Source: Pseudomonas entomophila L48 (lineage in GTDB: Bacteria; Pseudomonadota; Gammaproteobacteria; Pseudomonadales; Pseudomonadaceae). Taken from it: a stretch of 64,000 bases of DNA. The notes under the pieces were generated by a model. It was not told where the DNA came from, did no database searches, and was given only the letters and a program-made list of their open reading frames with translations. The stretch lies in assembly GCF_000026105.1 (NCBI RefSeq), contig NC_008027.1:492501-556500 (forward strand). Reading direction: 5' to 3'. The first letter of the stretch is position 1. Each line of letters starts with the position of its first letter. Positions 1 through 10,473 of the stretch are shown in pieces. Made by a program: the position numbers and the translations under genes.

Positions 1-2442
<2,442 letters not shown>

Positions 2443-2575
2443 TATAACACCCAAGCAATCTGCACATGAACGCAGATTGTGGTGGTGAAGACGAAAGAAC
2501 CGAAAGTTCGCAACATCACAAATCACATATCCGAATTCGCTGGAGTATCCATCTGGATCTTCTGGCAACAGAATT

Positions 2576-2691
2576 TCTTGACGACCATAGAGCATTGGAA
2601 CCACCTGATCCCATCCCGAACTCAGCAGTGAAACGATGCATCGCCGATGGTAGTGTGGGGTTTCCCCATGTGAGAGTAGGTCATCGTCAAG
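2576..2691 (+). rRNA. rrf: 5S ribosomal RNA
   Basis: 5S rRNA of about 116 bases. The core contains CCTGATCCCATCCCGAACTC and GATGGTAGTGTGGGGTTTCC, both standard for gammaproteobacterial 5S. The two ends pair as a terminal stem (CTTGACGA near 2577 with TCGTCAAG ending at 2691), which fixes the boundaries within a base or two. It follows 23S after a spacer of about 133 bases (2443-2575) that holds no gene and is presumably removed during rRNA processing. Confidence 0.95.
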
Positions 2692-2702
2692 ATTCATTTC
2701 GC

Positions 2703-2738
2703 AAAACCCCTATCTGCGCATGCAGGTAGGGGTTTTGT
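2703..2738 (+). terminator. rRNA operon terminator
   Basis: A strong intrinsic terminator: AAAACCCCTA and TAGGGGTTTT arms flank a short loop, followed by TGTCTTT. It lies 11 bases after 5S and closes the rRNA transcript, with no distal tRNA. Confidence 0.85.
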
Positions 2739-2766
2739 CTTTGCGCCCAAGAAACACGCTCTCCTC

Positions 2767-2848
2767 GTAGGAGCCGGCCTTGCCGGCGAACACCGGCACC
2801 GCCGGTGCCAGCCACCGTGTCGCGCCCTGCGCGGGCAAACCGGCACCA
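2767..2848. repeat. REP-like palindromic repeat region
   Basis: The segment starting GTAGGAGCCGGC at 2767 contains the hairpin GCCGGC-CTT-GCCGGC followed by GAACACCGG. Closely related units lie at 39451-39529. The following GC-rich bases (CACCGCCGGTG and GCGCCCTGCGCGGGC) form further small hairpins. This matches the repetitive extragenic palindromes scattered through Pseudomonas genomes. It sits between the rRNA terminator and birA and has no coding potential that I can support. Confidence 0.6.
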
Positions 2849-2933
2849 ACGGGGTAGTCCGATAGGCCCCTTTTCCTATGCAAGCCTACTACCCATGGCT
2901 ATCATGCCAGCCTTATTCAAAATCGAGACTGGC

Positions 2934-3893
2934 ATGCTGAAGTTGTTGAATCTCCTCAAGGATGGCCGGTTCCATTCTGGCGAGGCTCTGGGGGCTGCCC
3001 TCGGAGTGAGTCGCAGTGCCGTATGGAAGCAGCTACAGCACCTCGAGAGCGATCTGAACCTGACCGTTCACAAGGTTCGTGGGCGTGGCTATCAACTGGC
3101 TTCTCCGTTGAACTTGCTGGAAGAGCAGGCAATCGTCGGCTTTTCGCAAGGGGAGCAGTGGCCACTGTTCATACACCAGGATATCGACTCGACCAATGCA
3201 GAAGGGCTGCGGCTTGCCGCTGCCGAGCAAAGCGCACCGTTCGTGGTGCTGGCCGAGCGTCAGTCTGCCGGGCGTGGGCGCCGTGGTCGGCAGTGGGTCA
3301 GCCCCTTCGCGGAAAACCTCTATTACAGTGTGGTGCTGCGCGTCGAAGGTGGCATGCGTCAGCTGGAAGGGCTGAGTCTGGTCGTCGGCTTGGCTGTCAT
3401 GCGTACGCTGCAGGCCTTTGGGCTTCAGGACGTGGGGCTCAAGTGGCCCAATGATGTGCTGGCTGGCGGAAAGAAGATCACTGGGATACTGCTCGAACTG
3501 GTCGGCGATCCTGCAGATGTCTGTCACGTGGTGCTGGGAATCGGTATCAATGTGAACATGCAGCACAATGACCAGGTCGATCAGGCCTGGTCATCGATGC
3601 GGACGCAGACTGGCAAGGTAATCGATCGTAATCATCTGGTCGCTTTGCTTACTAAGCAGCTGCAACATGAGCTGGCTCGTCATCGTCGGTATGGTTTTGC
3701 GGCATTCCAGGAGGAGTGGGAGCAGGCGCACCTTTGGCAGGGGCGGAAAGTCTCGCTCGTGGCGGGAAATACCCGGATCGACGGTGTGGTGCTCGGAGTG
3801 GACGGTCAGGGCGGACTGCGCCTTGATGTCGATGGTGTGGAAAAGAGCTACAGCGGTGGTGAGCTCAGTCTGAGGTTGCGTGATGATTCTTGA
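2934..3893 (+). CDS. birA: Bifunctional biotin-protein ligase / biotin operon repressor BirA
   Basis: BirA activates biotin to biotinyl-AMP and transfers it to the carboxyl carrier protein of acetyl-CoA carboxylase. Types with an N-terminal winged helix also repress biotin synthesis genes. The 319-residue product begins [20 protein letters not shown], the expected helix-turn-helix region, so ATG 2934 is chosen over an upstream in-frame ATG at 2805 whose extra 43 residues look non-homologous and overlap the REP region. The ligase core shows the biotin/ATP loop GRGRRGRQW (about residues 103-111) and KWPND. The C-terminal SH3-like domain is present. It overlaps coaX by 11 bases, indicating co-transcription. 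Confidence 0.95.
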   Translation: MLKLLNLLKDGRFHSGEALGAALGVSRSAVWKQLQHLESDLNLTVHKVRGRGYQLASPLNLLEEQAIVGFSQGEQWPLFIHQDIDSTNAEGLRLAAAEQSAPFVVLAERQSAGRGRRGRQWVSPFAENLYYSVVLRVEGGMRQLEGLSLVVGLAVMRTLQAFGLQDVGLKWPNDVLAGGKKITGILLELVGDPADVCHVVLGIGINVNMQHNDQVDQAWSSMRTQTGKVIDRNHLVALLTKQLQHELARHRRYGFAAFQEEWEQAHLWQGRKVSLVAGNTRIDGVVLGVDGQGGLRLDVDGVEKSYSGGELSLRLRDDS

Positions 3894-4632
3894 GCTCGAC
3901 TGTGGAAACAGCTTTATAAAGTGGCGTGTCATCCATGTCGCAGATGCCGCTATTGCCGGAGGGGGCGTTGTCGACTCCGACCAGGCGCTGCTGGCTGCGG
4001 TCGCCTCGTTAACGGCATTGCGTCTCACCGGTTGCCGAATGGTCAGTGTGCGCAGCGAGGAAGAGACATCATCCTTGTGCGCATTGCTCCAGGGCGCTTT
4101 CGCGATAGAGGTGTGCGTGGCGCAGCCGGTAAGGGAAATGGCCGGCGTCCGTAACGGCTATGAGGATTACCAGCGCCTGGGCATGGATCGTTGGCTTGGC
4201 GCTCTGGGTGCCTATCACCTGGCGAAAGGGGCCTGCCTGGTCATCGATTTTGGCACTGCGGCCAAGGCCGACTTCGTTGCCGCAGATGGTGAGCACCTGG
4301 GAGGGTATATCTGCCCTGGCATGCCATTGATGCGCAGCCAGTTGCGTACTCATACCCGCCGTATTCGCTATGACGATGCTTCCGCCGAGCGAGCGCTGAA
4401 CAGCCTCGAGCCAGGGCGCTCGACGGTCGAGGCGGTAGAGCGTGGTTGTGTATTGATGCTCCAGGGCTTTGCTCGCACTCAGATGGAGCAAGCAGGTTTG
4501 CTTCTGGGGGAGGATTTTACAGTTTTCCTTACTGGGGGTGATGCGCCCCTGGTGCGCGAGGCTGTGCCCCAGGCGCGAATTGTCCCGGACCTGGTATTTG
4601 TCGGCTTGGCCATCGCCTGCCCGTTGAATTGA
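3883..4632 (+). CDS. coaX: Type III pantothenate kinase
   Basis: CoaX phosphorylates pantothenate in the first committed step of coenzyme A synthesis; type III enzymes need a monovalent cation and are not inhibited by CoA. The 249-residue protein starts [16 protein letters not shown], the phosphate-binding motif of the acetate/sugar kinase fold, and has [22 protein letters not shown] and LTGGDAPLV. The second phosphate motif reads [11 protein letters not shown], whereas I recall GTAVTSD in P. aeruginosa; the Thr is replaced by Lys (see findings). ATG 3883 is used; a GTG directly before it (3880) would add one residue. It overlaps the end of birA. Confidence 0.93.
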   Translation: MILELDCGNSFIKWRVIHVADAAIAGGGVVDSDQALLAAVASLTALRLTGCRMVSVRSEEETSSLCALLQGAFAIEVCVAQPVREMAGVRNGYEDYQRLGMDRWLGALGAYHLAKGACLVIDFGTAAKADFVAADGEHLGGYICPGMPLMRSQLRTHTRRIRYDDASAERALNSLEPGRSTVEAVERGCVLMLQGFARTQMEQAGLLLGEDFTVFLTGGDAPLVREAVPQARIVPDLVFVGLAIACPLN

Positions 4633-4639
4633 GGTGACT

Positions 4640-5065
4640 ATGCGCTGGTTGTTTCTGCTGTTGGTCGTGCTGAACGTCTTTTATTACGTCTGGCATCAGC
4701 AGGAAGCTCCTTTGAAGGCCAAGGAGGTCGCCCCGCTGTCGTTGTACAAGGGCTCTCAGCAGGAGATACGCCTGCTGCGTGAGACTGGTGCTGCGGCGCC
4801 GGCCCGGCGTCGCGATGAATGTCTAGTTGTGGGTGGTGTGCCTGCCCGTGAGCAACTGGATATGCTGCGCCAGCGCTTGCTGAGCCTGGATATTTCCGCG
4901 CAACCGCTTGCGGGCCAGTTGCCTGGAGCCGAAGGTTTCTGGCTCAAGGTCGCGCCGGAAAGCGAGCGTTTGCTGGACCAGGATGTACTGGCGACTCTTT
5001 CCAAGGATTTCAAAGACTTAAAACACAAAATTATTTTGTGCGAGGGTATTGCAACTGCTGAATAG
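4640..5065 (+). CDS. Small membrane-anchored SPOR-type protein
   Basis: The 141-residue product has one N-terminal hydrophobic segment (residues 2-18, MRWLFLLLVVLNVFYYVW) with a short cytoplasmic start, then a soluble, probably periplasmic region. At this locus, downstream of coaX, Pseudomonas genomes carry a protein usually annotated as SPOR-domain; the C-terminal 80 residues (ECLVVGGVP, then GFWLKVAPE) fit that fold, which binds denuded peptidoglycan, but the match is inferred. ATG 4640 is preferred, with GAGGTG just upstream overlapping the coaX stop; GTG 4634 would add two residues. It is likely the last gene of the birA-coaX operon. Confidence 0.75.
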   Translation: MRWLFLLLVVLNVFYYVWHQQEAPLKAKEVAPLSLYKGSQQEIRLLRETGAAAPARRRDECLVVGGVPAREQLDMLRQRLLSLDISAQPLAGQLPGAEGFWLKVAPESERLLDQDVLATLSKDFKDLKHKIILCEGIATAE

Positions 5066-5076
5066 CTTGATAGAAT
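5049..5076 (+). promoter_or_regulatory. Possible upstream promoter of the tRNA-tufA transcript
   Basis: TTGCAA and TAGAAT are separated by 16 bases, overlapping the end of the SPOR-type gene. A stronger promoter lies 127 bases downstream. It may be a second tRNA promoter or a chance match. Confidence 0.35.
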
Positions 5077-5175
5077 GGCGCCCGCTTCACAGGGAACACC
5101 ACTGAGGTGGTAGAGCTGGAAGCAGTGTCAAAGTAGCTAAGCTTCAGATTTGATTGAAAAAATTTGAAAAAAAGC

Positions 5176-5204
5176 TTGACACTAGGACGGTAGACAAATA
5201 GAAT
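5176..5204 (+). promoter_or_regulatory. Sigma-70 promoter for tRNA-Tyr/Gly/Thr and tufA
   Basis: TTGACA (5176-5181) and TAGAAT (5199-5204) are separated by exactly 17 bases. The -10 box ends 13 bases before the mature tRNA-Tyr 5' end, so the transcript starts close to the first tRNA. An AT-rich run (TTGAAAAAATTTGAAAAAAAG) directly upstream could act as an UP element. The arrangement suggests that the three tRNAs and tufA form one transcript. Confidence 0.85.
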
Positions 5205-5217
5205 GCCGGCCACATCT

Positions 5218-5301
5218 GGAGGGATTCCCGAGCGGTCAAAGGGGACGGACTGTAAATCCGTTGCGAGAGCTTCGAAGGTTCGAATCCTTCTCCCTCCACC
5301 A
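5218..5301 (+). tRNA. tRNA-Tyr (anticodon GTA)
   Basis: A class II tRNA of 84 bases with a long variable arm. The acceptor arms GGAGGGA and TCCCTCC pair, followed by A and an encoded CCA end. The anticodon GTA lies in GGACTGTAAATCC, and the T arm is GAAGGTTCGAATCCTTC. Confidence 0.97.
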
Positions 5302-5325
5302 GTTTCAGCGAGAGCCGCAAGCTCC

Positions 5326-5399
<74 letters not shown>

Positions 5400-5427
5400 A
5401 GTTTGCAGTTGTTGCGCAAAGTGTTTC

Positions 5428-5503
5428 GCTCTTGTAGCTCAGTTGGTAGAGCACACCCTTGGTAAGGGTGAGGTCAGCGGTTCAAATCCGCTCAAGAGCT
5501 CCA
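5428..5503 (+). tRNA. tRNA-Thr (anticodon GGT)
   Basis: A 76-base tRNA. The acceptor arms GCTCTTG and CAAGAGC pair, then T and an encoded CCA. The anticodon loop TTGGTAA lies between CACCC and GGGTG, giving anticodon GGT. It lies 79 bases before tufA. The order Tyr-Gly-Thr-tuf is the ancestral thrU-type operon also known from E. coli tufB. Confidence 0.97.
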
Positions 5504-5582
5504 TATAAACAAGGCAGATATGAAAATATCTGCCTTTGTTTTATCAGCGGTATACCTATTTCTTCTGCGGAGGATTGTATCG

Positions 5583-6776
5583 ATGGCTAAGGAAAAGTTT
5601 GATCGTTCCCTACCTCACGTCAACGTCGGCACCATCGGCCACGTAGACCACGGTAAGACCACTCTGACTGCAGCGCTGACTCGCGTCTGCTCCGAAGTTT
5701 TCGGTTCGGCCGTCGTTGAGTTCGACAAGATCGACTCGGCTCCAGAAGAAAAAGCGCGCGGTATCACCATCAACACCGCTCACGTCGAGTACAACTCGAA
5801 CATTCGTCACTACGCTCACGTTGACTGCCCAGGTCACGCTGACTACGTGAAGAACATGATCACCGGTGCTGCCCAGATGGACGGCGCGATCCTGGTTTGC
5901 TCGGCCGCCGATGGTCCGATGCCACAAACCCGTGAGCACATCCTGCTGTCTCGTCAGGTTGGCGTTCCGTACATCGTGGTCTTCCTGAACAAGGCTGACC
6001 TGGTAGATGACGCTGAGCTGCTGGAACTGGTCGAGATGGAGGTTCGCGACCTGCTGTCCACCTACGACTTCCCAGGCGACGACACCCCGATCATCATCGG
6101 TTCGGCTCGTATGGCGCTGGAAGGCAAAGACGACAACGAAATGGGCACTACCGCTGTCAAGAAGCTGGTAGAAACTCTGGATGCCTACATTCCTGAGCCA
6201 GTTCGTGCCATCGACCAGCCGTTCCTGATGCCGATCGAAGACGTATTCTCGATCTCGGGTCGTGGTACCGTTGTTACCGGCCGTATCGAGCGTGGTATCG
6301 TCCGCGTTCAAGACCCGCTGGAAATCGTTGGTCTGCGTGACACCACCACCACCACCTGCACCGGCGTTGAGATGTTCCGCAAGCTGCTGGACGAAGGTCG
6401 TGCTGGCGAGAACTGCGGCGTCCTGCTGCGTGGTACCAAGCGTGACGACGTTGAGCGTGGCCAGGTTCTGGTCAAGCCAGGTTCGGTCAAGCCGCACACC
6501 AAGTTCACCGCAGAAGTCTACGTCCTGTCGAAGGAAGAAGGCGGCCGTCACACTCCGTTCTTCAAAGGCTACCGTCCTCAGTTCTACTTCCGTACCACTG
6601 ACGTGACCGGTAACTGCGAACTGCCGGAAGGCGTTGAAATGGTAATGCCAGGTGACAACATTCAGATGACTGTCACCCTGATCAAGACCATCGCAATGGA
6701 AGACGGTCTGCGCTTCGCCATCCGTGAAGGCGGTCGTACCGTCGGCGCCGGCGTCGTAGCAAAAATTATTGAATAA
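5583..6776 (+). CDS. tufA: Elongation factor Tu, first copy
   Basis: EF-Tu brings aminoacyl-tRNA to the ribosome as a GTP complex. The 397-residue protein shows the P-loop GHVDHGKTT (residues 19-27), switch [10 protein letters not shown], and NKAD for guanine recognition, followed by the two beta-barrel domains. The start is ATG 5583, preceded by GGAGGA; an upstream in-frame ATG at 5520 would add an unrelated N-terminal extension and is rejected. The protein appears identical to the second copy at 22177. It is transcribed with three tRNAs. No intrinsic terminator follows it, and a new promoter starts 5 bases after its stop. Confidence 0.98.
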
Positions 6777-6780
6777 GTAG

Positions 6781-6808
6781 TTGATTTAAATGATCGGGCC
6801 GGTATAAT
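6781..6808 (+). promoter_or_regulatory. Promoter for tRNA-Trp, secE and nusG
   Basis: TTGATT (6781-6786) and a perfect TATAAT (6803-6808) are separated by 16 bases. The -10 box lies 22 bases before the tRNA-Trp 5' end and inside a small inverted repeat, GGCCGGTATAATGGCCGGCC. Confidence 0.8.
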
Positions 6809-6830
6809 GGCCGGCCTGATACAGCGTTAT

Positions 6831-6906
6831 AGGTCAGTAGCTCAATTGGCAGAGCGACGGTCTCCAAAACCGTAGGTTGGGGGTTCGATTCCCTCCTGAC
6901 CTGCCA
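6831..6906 (+). tRNA. tRNA-Trp (anticodon CCA)
   Basis: A 76-base tRNA. The acceptor arms AGGTCAG and CTGACCT pair, then G and an encoded CCA. The anticodon loop CTCCAAA lies between ACGGT and ACCGT. It is placed directly before secE, as in many gammaproteobacteria, and is probably cut from the secE-nusG transcript. Confidence 0.97.
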
Positions 6907-6950
6907 TTCACCTCGGTGTGATTGGCTTTCTTCTCACAGGATCCTCCTCG

Positions 6951-7319
6951 ATGACTCCCAAAACTGAAGCCCAAGAATCGCGTTTTGATCTGTTCAAGTG
7001 GCTCGCTGTTGTTGCATTGGTAGTCGTAGGCGTTGTGGGTAATCAGTATTACTCCGCCTCTCCGATCCTGTATCGCGTACTCGTCCTGCTCGCCCTGGCT
7101 GCAGTCGCTGGCTTCGTTGCCCTGCAGACCGCCAAAGGCAAGTCGTTCTTTGCGCTGGCGAAGGAAGCTCGCACCGAGATCCGTAAAGTCGTGTGGCCAA
7201 CTCGCCAAGAGACCACTCAGACCACGCTGATTGTCGTGGCTGTAGTTCTGGTTATGGCGCTGCTGTTGTGGGGGCTCGACTCCCTGCTCGGCTGGTTGGT
7301 CTCCTTGATCGTTGGCTAA
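6951..7319 (+). CDS. secE: Preprotein translocase subunit SecE
   Basis: SecE clamps SecY in the inner-membrane Sec translocon. The 122-residue product has three predicted membrane segments (about residues 17-34, 42-60 and 94-116), the long form found in E. coli. The conserved cytoplasmic amphipathic helix contains RKVVWPTRQET (about residues 83-93), the family hallmark. Start ATG 6951 is preceded by GGATCCTCC and gives MTPKTEAQ; the longer frame from 6918 is rejected. It lies 9 bases before nusG. Its partner SecY is encoded at 32739. Confidence 0.95.
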   Translation: MTPKTEAQESRFDLFKWLAVVALVVVGVVGNQYYSASPILYRVLVLLALAAVAGFVALQTAKGKSFFALAKEARTEIRKVVWPTRQETTQTTLIVVAVVLVMALLLWGLDSLLGWLVSLIVG

Positions 7320-7328
7320 GGGTGTCTC

Positions 7329-7862
7329 GTGGCTAAGCGTTGGTATGTTGTTCATGCTTACTCGGGTTACGAGAAGCATGTCATGCGCTCCCTGATCGAG
7401 CGTGTCAAGCTGGCTGGCATGGAAGACGAGTTCGGCGAGATTCTGGTCCCGACCGAAGAAGTCGTCGAAATGCGCAACGGCCAGAAGCGCAAGAGCGAGC
7501 GTAAATTCTTCCCTGGCTATGTATTGGTCCAGATGGAAATGAACGAAGGGACTTGGCACCTTGTCAAGGATACCCCTCGGGTCATGGGTTTCATTGGTGG
7601 TACCGCGGACAAGCCTGCGCCTATCACTGATAAAGAAGCTGAGGCCATCCTGCGTCGCGTAGCCGACGGCAGTGACAAGCCGAAGCCGAAGACGCTGTTC
7701 GAGCCGGGTGAAGTGGTTCGCGTCATTGACGGTCCCTTCGCTGACTTCAACGGTAGCGTCGAAGAAGTTAACTACGAGAAGAGCCGCCTGCAGGTCGCAG
7801 TGCTCATTTTCGGTCGCTCTACTCCGGTGGAGCTCGAGTTCAGCCAGGTCGAGAAGGTCTAG
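7329..7862 (+). CDS. nusG: Transcription termination/antitermination factor NusG
   Basis: NusG binds the RNA polymerase clamp, raises processivity and links polymerase to Rho or to ribosomal protein S10. The 177-residue product starts at GTG with [15 protein letters not shown], typical of the NGN domain, and has the KOW domain near residues 125-145 ([19 protein letters not shown]). It is the last gene of the tRNA-Trp-secE-nusG transcript and is followed by a clear terminator. Confidence 0.97.
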   Translation: MAKRWYVVHAYSGYEKHVMRSLIERVKLAGMEDEFGEILVPTEEVVEMRNGQKRKSERKFFPGYVLVQMEMNEGTWHLVKDTPRVMGFIGGTADKPAPITDKEAEAILRRVADGSDKPKPKTLFEPGEVVRVIDGPFADFNGSVEEVNYEKSRLQVAVLIFGRSTPVELEFSQVEKV

Positions 7863-7880
7863 CGGAACGCAGCATCCCAT

Positions 7881-7914
7881 ACCCCGCAGCCCTATGTGCT
7901 GCGGGGTTTTGTCG
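7881..7914 (+). terminator. Terminator after nusG
   Basis: Perfect 10-bp arms ACCCCGCAGC and GCTGCGGGGT enclose CCTATGT, followed by TTTGTCG. The U tract is short, so some read-through into rplK is possible. I see no convincing sigma-70 promoter in the 67 bases between this hairpin and rplK. Confidence 0.75.
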
Positions 7915-7981
7915 TCACTGGGATAAAACGCAAGTCATCCGGGGAGCCATCTGGCGTTCGTACCCGATTTTGGAGTAGCTC

Positions 7982-8413
7982 ATGGCTAAGAAGATTCAGG
8001 CTTACATCAAGCTGCAAGTAAAGGCCGGCCAGGCCAACCCAAGCCCACCCGTTGGTCCAGCACTGGGTCAACACGGTGTGAACATCATGGAATTCTGCAA
8101 GGCCTTCAACGCCCGTACTCAGGGTCAAGAGCCAGGTCTGCCGACTCCAGTGATCATCACTGTCTACAGTGACCGTAGCTTCACCTTCGAAACCAAGAGC
8201 ACCCCTGCCTCGGTTCTGCTGAAGAAAGCTGCTGGTCTGACCAGCGGTTCGGCTCGCCCGAACACCGTCAAGGTCGGTACCGTTACCCGTGCTCAGCTGG
8301 AAGATATCGCCAAGGCTAAGCAGGCTGACCTGACCGCCGCTGACCTGGACGCAGCTGTACGCACCATCGCTGGCTCTGCCCGCAGCATGGGCCTGAACGT
8401 GGAGGGTGTGTAA
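7982..8413 (+). CDS. rplK: 50S ribosomal protein L11
   Basis: L11 binds the GTPase-associated centre of 23S rRNA and is needed for stringent activation of RelA. The 143-residue protein begins [20 protein letters not shown] and contains the proline-rich [17 protein letters not shown] typical of the N-terminal domain. Its stop codon overlaps the rplA start (TAATG), the usual coupled arrangement. In E. coli the L1 protein represses this pair by binding the rplK leader; I did not resolve that site here. Confidence 0.97.
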   Translation: MAKKIQAYIKLQVKAGQANPSPPVGPALGQHGVNIMEFCKAFNARTQGQEPGLPTPVIITVYSDRSFTFETKSTPASVLLKKAAGLTSGSARPNTVKVGTVTRAQLEDIAKAKQADLTAADLDAAVRTIAGSARSMGLNVEGV

Positions 8414-9108
8414 TGGCTAAGCTGACCAAGCGTCAAAAGGCAATCGCCGAGAAAATCGAAGCAGGCAAGGCCTACAACTTCGAAGAAGCTGCAACCCTGC
8501 TGGCTTCGCTGCCAACTGCCAAGTTCGTAGAGTCCTACGACATCGCCGTTAACCTCGGTGTTGACCCGCGTAAATCCGACCAGGTCGTTCGTAGCGCTAC
8601 CGTGCTGCCACACGGCACTGGCAAGACCGTACGTGTTGCTGTCTTCACCCAGGGTCCAGCTGCTGAAGCCGCTCTGGCTGCCGGCGCTGACCGTGTAGGT
8701 ATGGACGATCTGGCTGCCGAAATGAAAGGCGGCGACCTGAACTATGACGTCGTCATCGCATCGCCTGATGCCATGCGCGTTGTCGGTCAGCTGGGTCAGG
8801 TTCTGGGTCCTCGCGGCCTGATGCCTAACCCGAAAGTCGGTACCGTTACTCCAGACGTAGCCACTGCCGTGAAAAACGCCAAGGCTGGTCAGGTTCGCTA
8901 CCGTACCGACAAGAACGGTATCATCCACACCTCCGTTGGCAAGGTTGGCTTCGAAGCCGGCAAGCTGAAGGAAAACGTTGAAGCCCTGATCGCTGATCTG
9001 AAGCGTATCAAGCCAGCTTCCTCGAAAGGTATCTACGTCAAGCGCGTTACCCTGAGCACCACCATGGGCCCAGGTCTGATCATCGATCAGAGCTCGCTGA
9101 ACGTGTAA
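8413..9108 (+). CDS. rplA: 50S ribosomal protein L1
   Basis: L1 forms the mobile stalk that guides deacylated tRNA out of the E site and in enterobacteria represses the L11-L1 operon. The 231-residue product shows the conserved block [15 protein letters not shown] (about residues 135-149) and the C-terminal STTMGPG. The start ATG 8413 overlaps the rplK stop by one base. Confidence 0.97.
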   Translation: MAKLTKRQKAIAEKIEAGKAYNFEEAATLLASLPTAKFVESYDIAVNLGVDPRKSDQVVRSATVLPHGTGKTVRVAVFTQGPAAEAALAAGADRVGMDDLAAEMKGGDLNYDVVIASPDAMRVVGQLGQVLGPRGLMPNPKVGTVTPDVATAVKNAKAGQVRYRTDKNGIIHTSVGKVGFEAGKLKENVEALIADLKRIKPASSKGIYVKRVTLSTTMGPGLIIDQSSLNV

Positions 9109-9307
9109 TGCTCGGTCGGTGCGACCTGGTCGCACCGGCTGCTGAAAATTGGGGTCCCTGCCTGGCGGGGGCTATCCAAGACCGTAGGCGGCGCAAGCCT
9201 TAAACCTCAAGCCTACGCAGATGGTGCTCCCGATTCGTTCGCGAATCAGACACCAAAACGACATCCGGCTCCGGCCAGATGAAACGGTAGAAACCAGGAG
9301 TAAACCC
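9109..9307 (+). promoter_or_regulatory. L10-type leader upstream of rplJ
   Basis: A 199-base non-coding stretch separates rplA and rplJ. It contains the hairpin GGTGCGACC-TGGTCGCACC at about 9118-9139 and further pairing segments (GCCTACG near 9212, CGTAGGC near 9182). In many bacteria this position holds the RNA target of the L10-(L7/L12) complex, which represses rplJ-rplL translation. The assignment rests on location and foldability; I did not run a covariance search. Confidence 0.6.
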
Positions 9308-9808
9308 GTGGCAATTAAACTCGAAGACAAGAAGGCCATCGTCGCTGAAGTCAACGAGGCTGCCAAAGTCGCTCTGTCCGCTGTCGTGGCTGATGCCCGT
9401 GGTGTGACTGTAGGCGCAATGACCGGACTCCGTAAAGAGGCCCGCGAAGCTGGCGTTTACGTACGTGTCGTACGTAACACCCTGCTCAAGCGCGCTGTTG
9501 AAGGCACCGAATTCTCGATCCTCAACGACGCGTTCAAAGGCCCGACCCTGATTGCTTTCTCCAACGAACACCCGGGCGCTGCTGCTCGTCTGTTCAAAGA
9601 GTTCGCCAAGGGTCAGGACAAGTTCGAGATCAAGGCAGCTGCGTTTGACGGCAAGTTCCTTGCCGCTAACCAGATCGACGTGCTGGCAACCCTGCCAACT
9701 CGCGACGAGGCTATCGCACAGCTGATGAGCGTAATCCAAGGTGCAACCAGCAAGCTGGCTCGCACTCTGGCAGCTCTGCGCGACCAGAAAGAAGCTGCTG
9801 CTGCCTAA
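9308..9808 (+). CDS. rplJ: 50S ribosomal protein L10
   Basis: L10 anchors the L7/L12 dimers to the ribosomal stalk base. The 166-residue product starts at GTG 9308 ([17 protein letters not shown]), with AGGAG upstream; the in-frame ATG at 9221 lies in the leader and is rejected. The conserved RNA-binding segment reads [15 protein letters not shown], and the C-terminal helix that binds L7/L12 follows. It lies 78 bases before rplL. Confidence 0.96.
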   Translation: MAIKLEDKKAIVAEVNEAAKVALSAVVADARGVTVGAMTGLRKEAREAGVYVRVVRNTLLKRAVEGTEFSILNDAFKGPTLIAFSNEHPGAAARLFKEFAKGQDKFEIKAAAFDGKFLAANQIDVLATLPTRDEAIAQLMSVIQGATSKLARTLAALRDQKEAAAA

Positions 9809-9886
9809 GGCACGCGCAACCCTTTCAAAATCATATGTTTAATTTGATGGCTGCGTAGGCTGTCACCCCAATACAGGATTTAAGTC

Positions 9887-10255
9887 ATGTCTCTGACTAA
9901 CGAGCAAATCATCGAAGCAATCGGCCAGAAAACCGTTCTGGAAATTGTTGAGCTGATCAAAGCGATGGAAGAAACCTTCGGCGTTACCGCTGCTGCCGCT
10001 GTTGCCGCTGGCCCAGCTGTTGCCGCTGCTGCTGCTGAAGAGCAAACCGAGTTCAACGTCGTTCTGACCGAAGCTGGCGACAAGAAGGTCAACGTGATCA
10101 AGGCAGTTCGTGAACTGACCGGTCTGGGTCTGAAAGAAGCCAAAGAGAAAGTCGACGGCGCTCCTCAGGTTATCGCTGAAGGCGTTTCGAAAGAAGCCGC
10201 TGAAGACGCGAAGAAGAAGCTGGAAGAAGCAGGCGCTAAAGTCGAGCTGAAGTAA
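9887..10255 (+). CDS. rplL: 50S ribosomal protein L7/L12
   Basis: The multi-copy stalk protein that recruits and activates translational GTPases. The 122-residue product shows the three usual parts: an N-terminal dimerisation helix ([19 protein letters not shown]), an Ala/Val-rich hinge at about residues 37-52, and a C-terminal factor-binding domain with [15 protein letters not shown]. Start ATG 9887. Confidence 0.97.
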   Translation: MSLTNEQIIEAIGQKTVLEIVELIKAMEETFGVTAAAAVAAGPAVAAAAAEEQTEFNVVLTEAGDKKVNVIKAVRELTGLGLKEAKEKVDGAPQVIAEGVSKEAAEDAKKKLEEAGAKVELK

Positions 10256-10300
10256 TTTCGACTTTGCGACTCCAGTCCGAGCGTTAAGCGAAGGGCTGAT

Positions 10301-10330
10301 GGCTGGTGGCTTATGCCACCGGCCTTTTTC
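10301..10330 (+). terminator. Attenuator-like hairpin between rplL and rpoB
   Basis: GGCTGGTGGC and GCCACCGGCC form a 10-bp stem with one G-U pair around TTAT, followed by TTTTT. It looks like an intrinsic terminator but sits inside an operon, 144 bases before rpoB. E. coli has a partial terminator here that lowers rpoBC expression relative to rplJL, so the same role is inferred. A second hairpin (GGCCGA-TCAGG-TCGGCC) lies at 10341-10357. Confidence 0.75.
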
Positions 10331-10473
10331 CGTTATTGGTGGCCGATCAGGTCGGCCCCGATAACGAGCGGCAACCACCAAGACGGTGGCGCAAACCAAG
10401 GGGTTTGCACGATTTTCTGGCTGCTCCCGCCGGGAGATGCCAAACAAGCAGGTGACCAAGCTGGGGAATGCTG

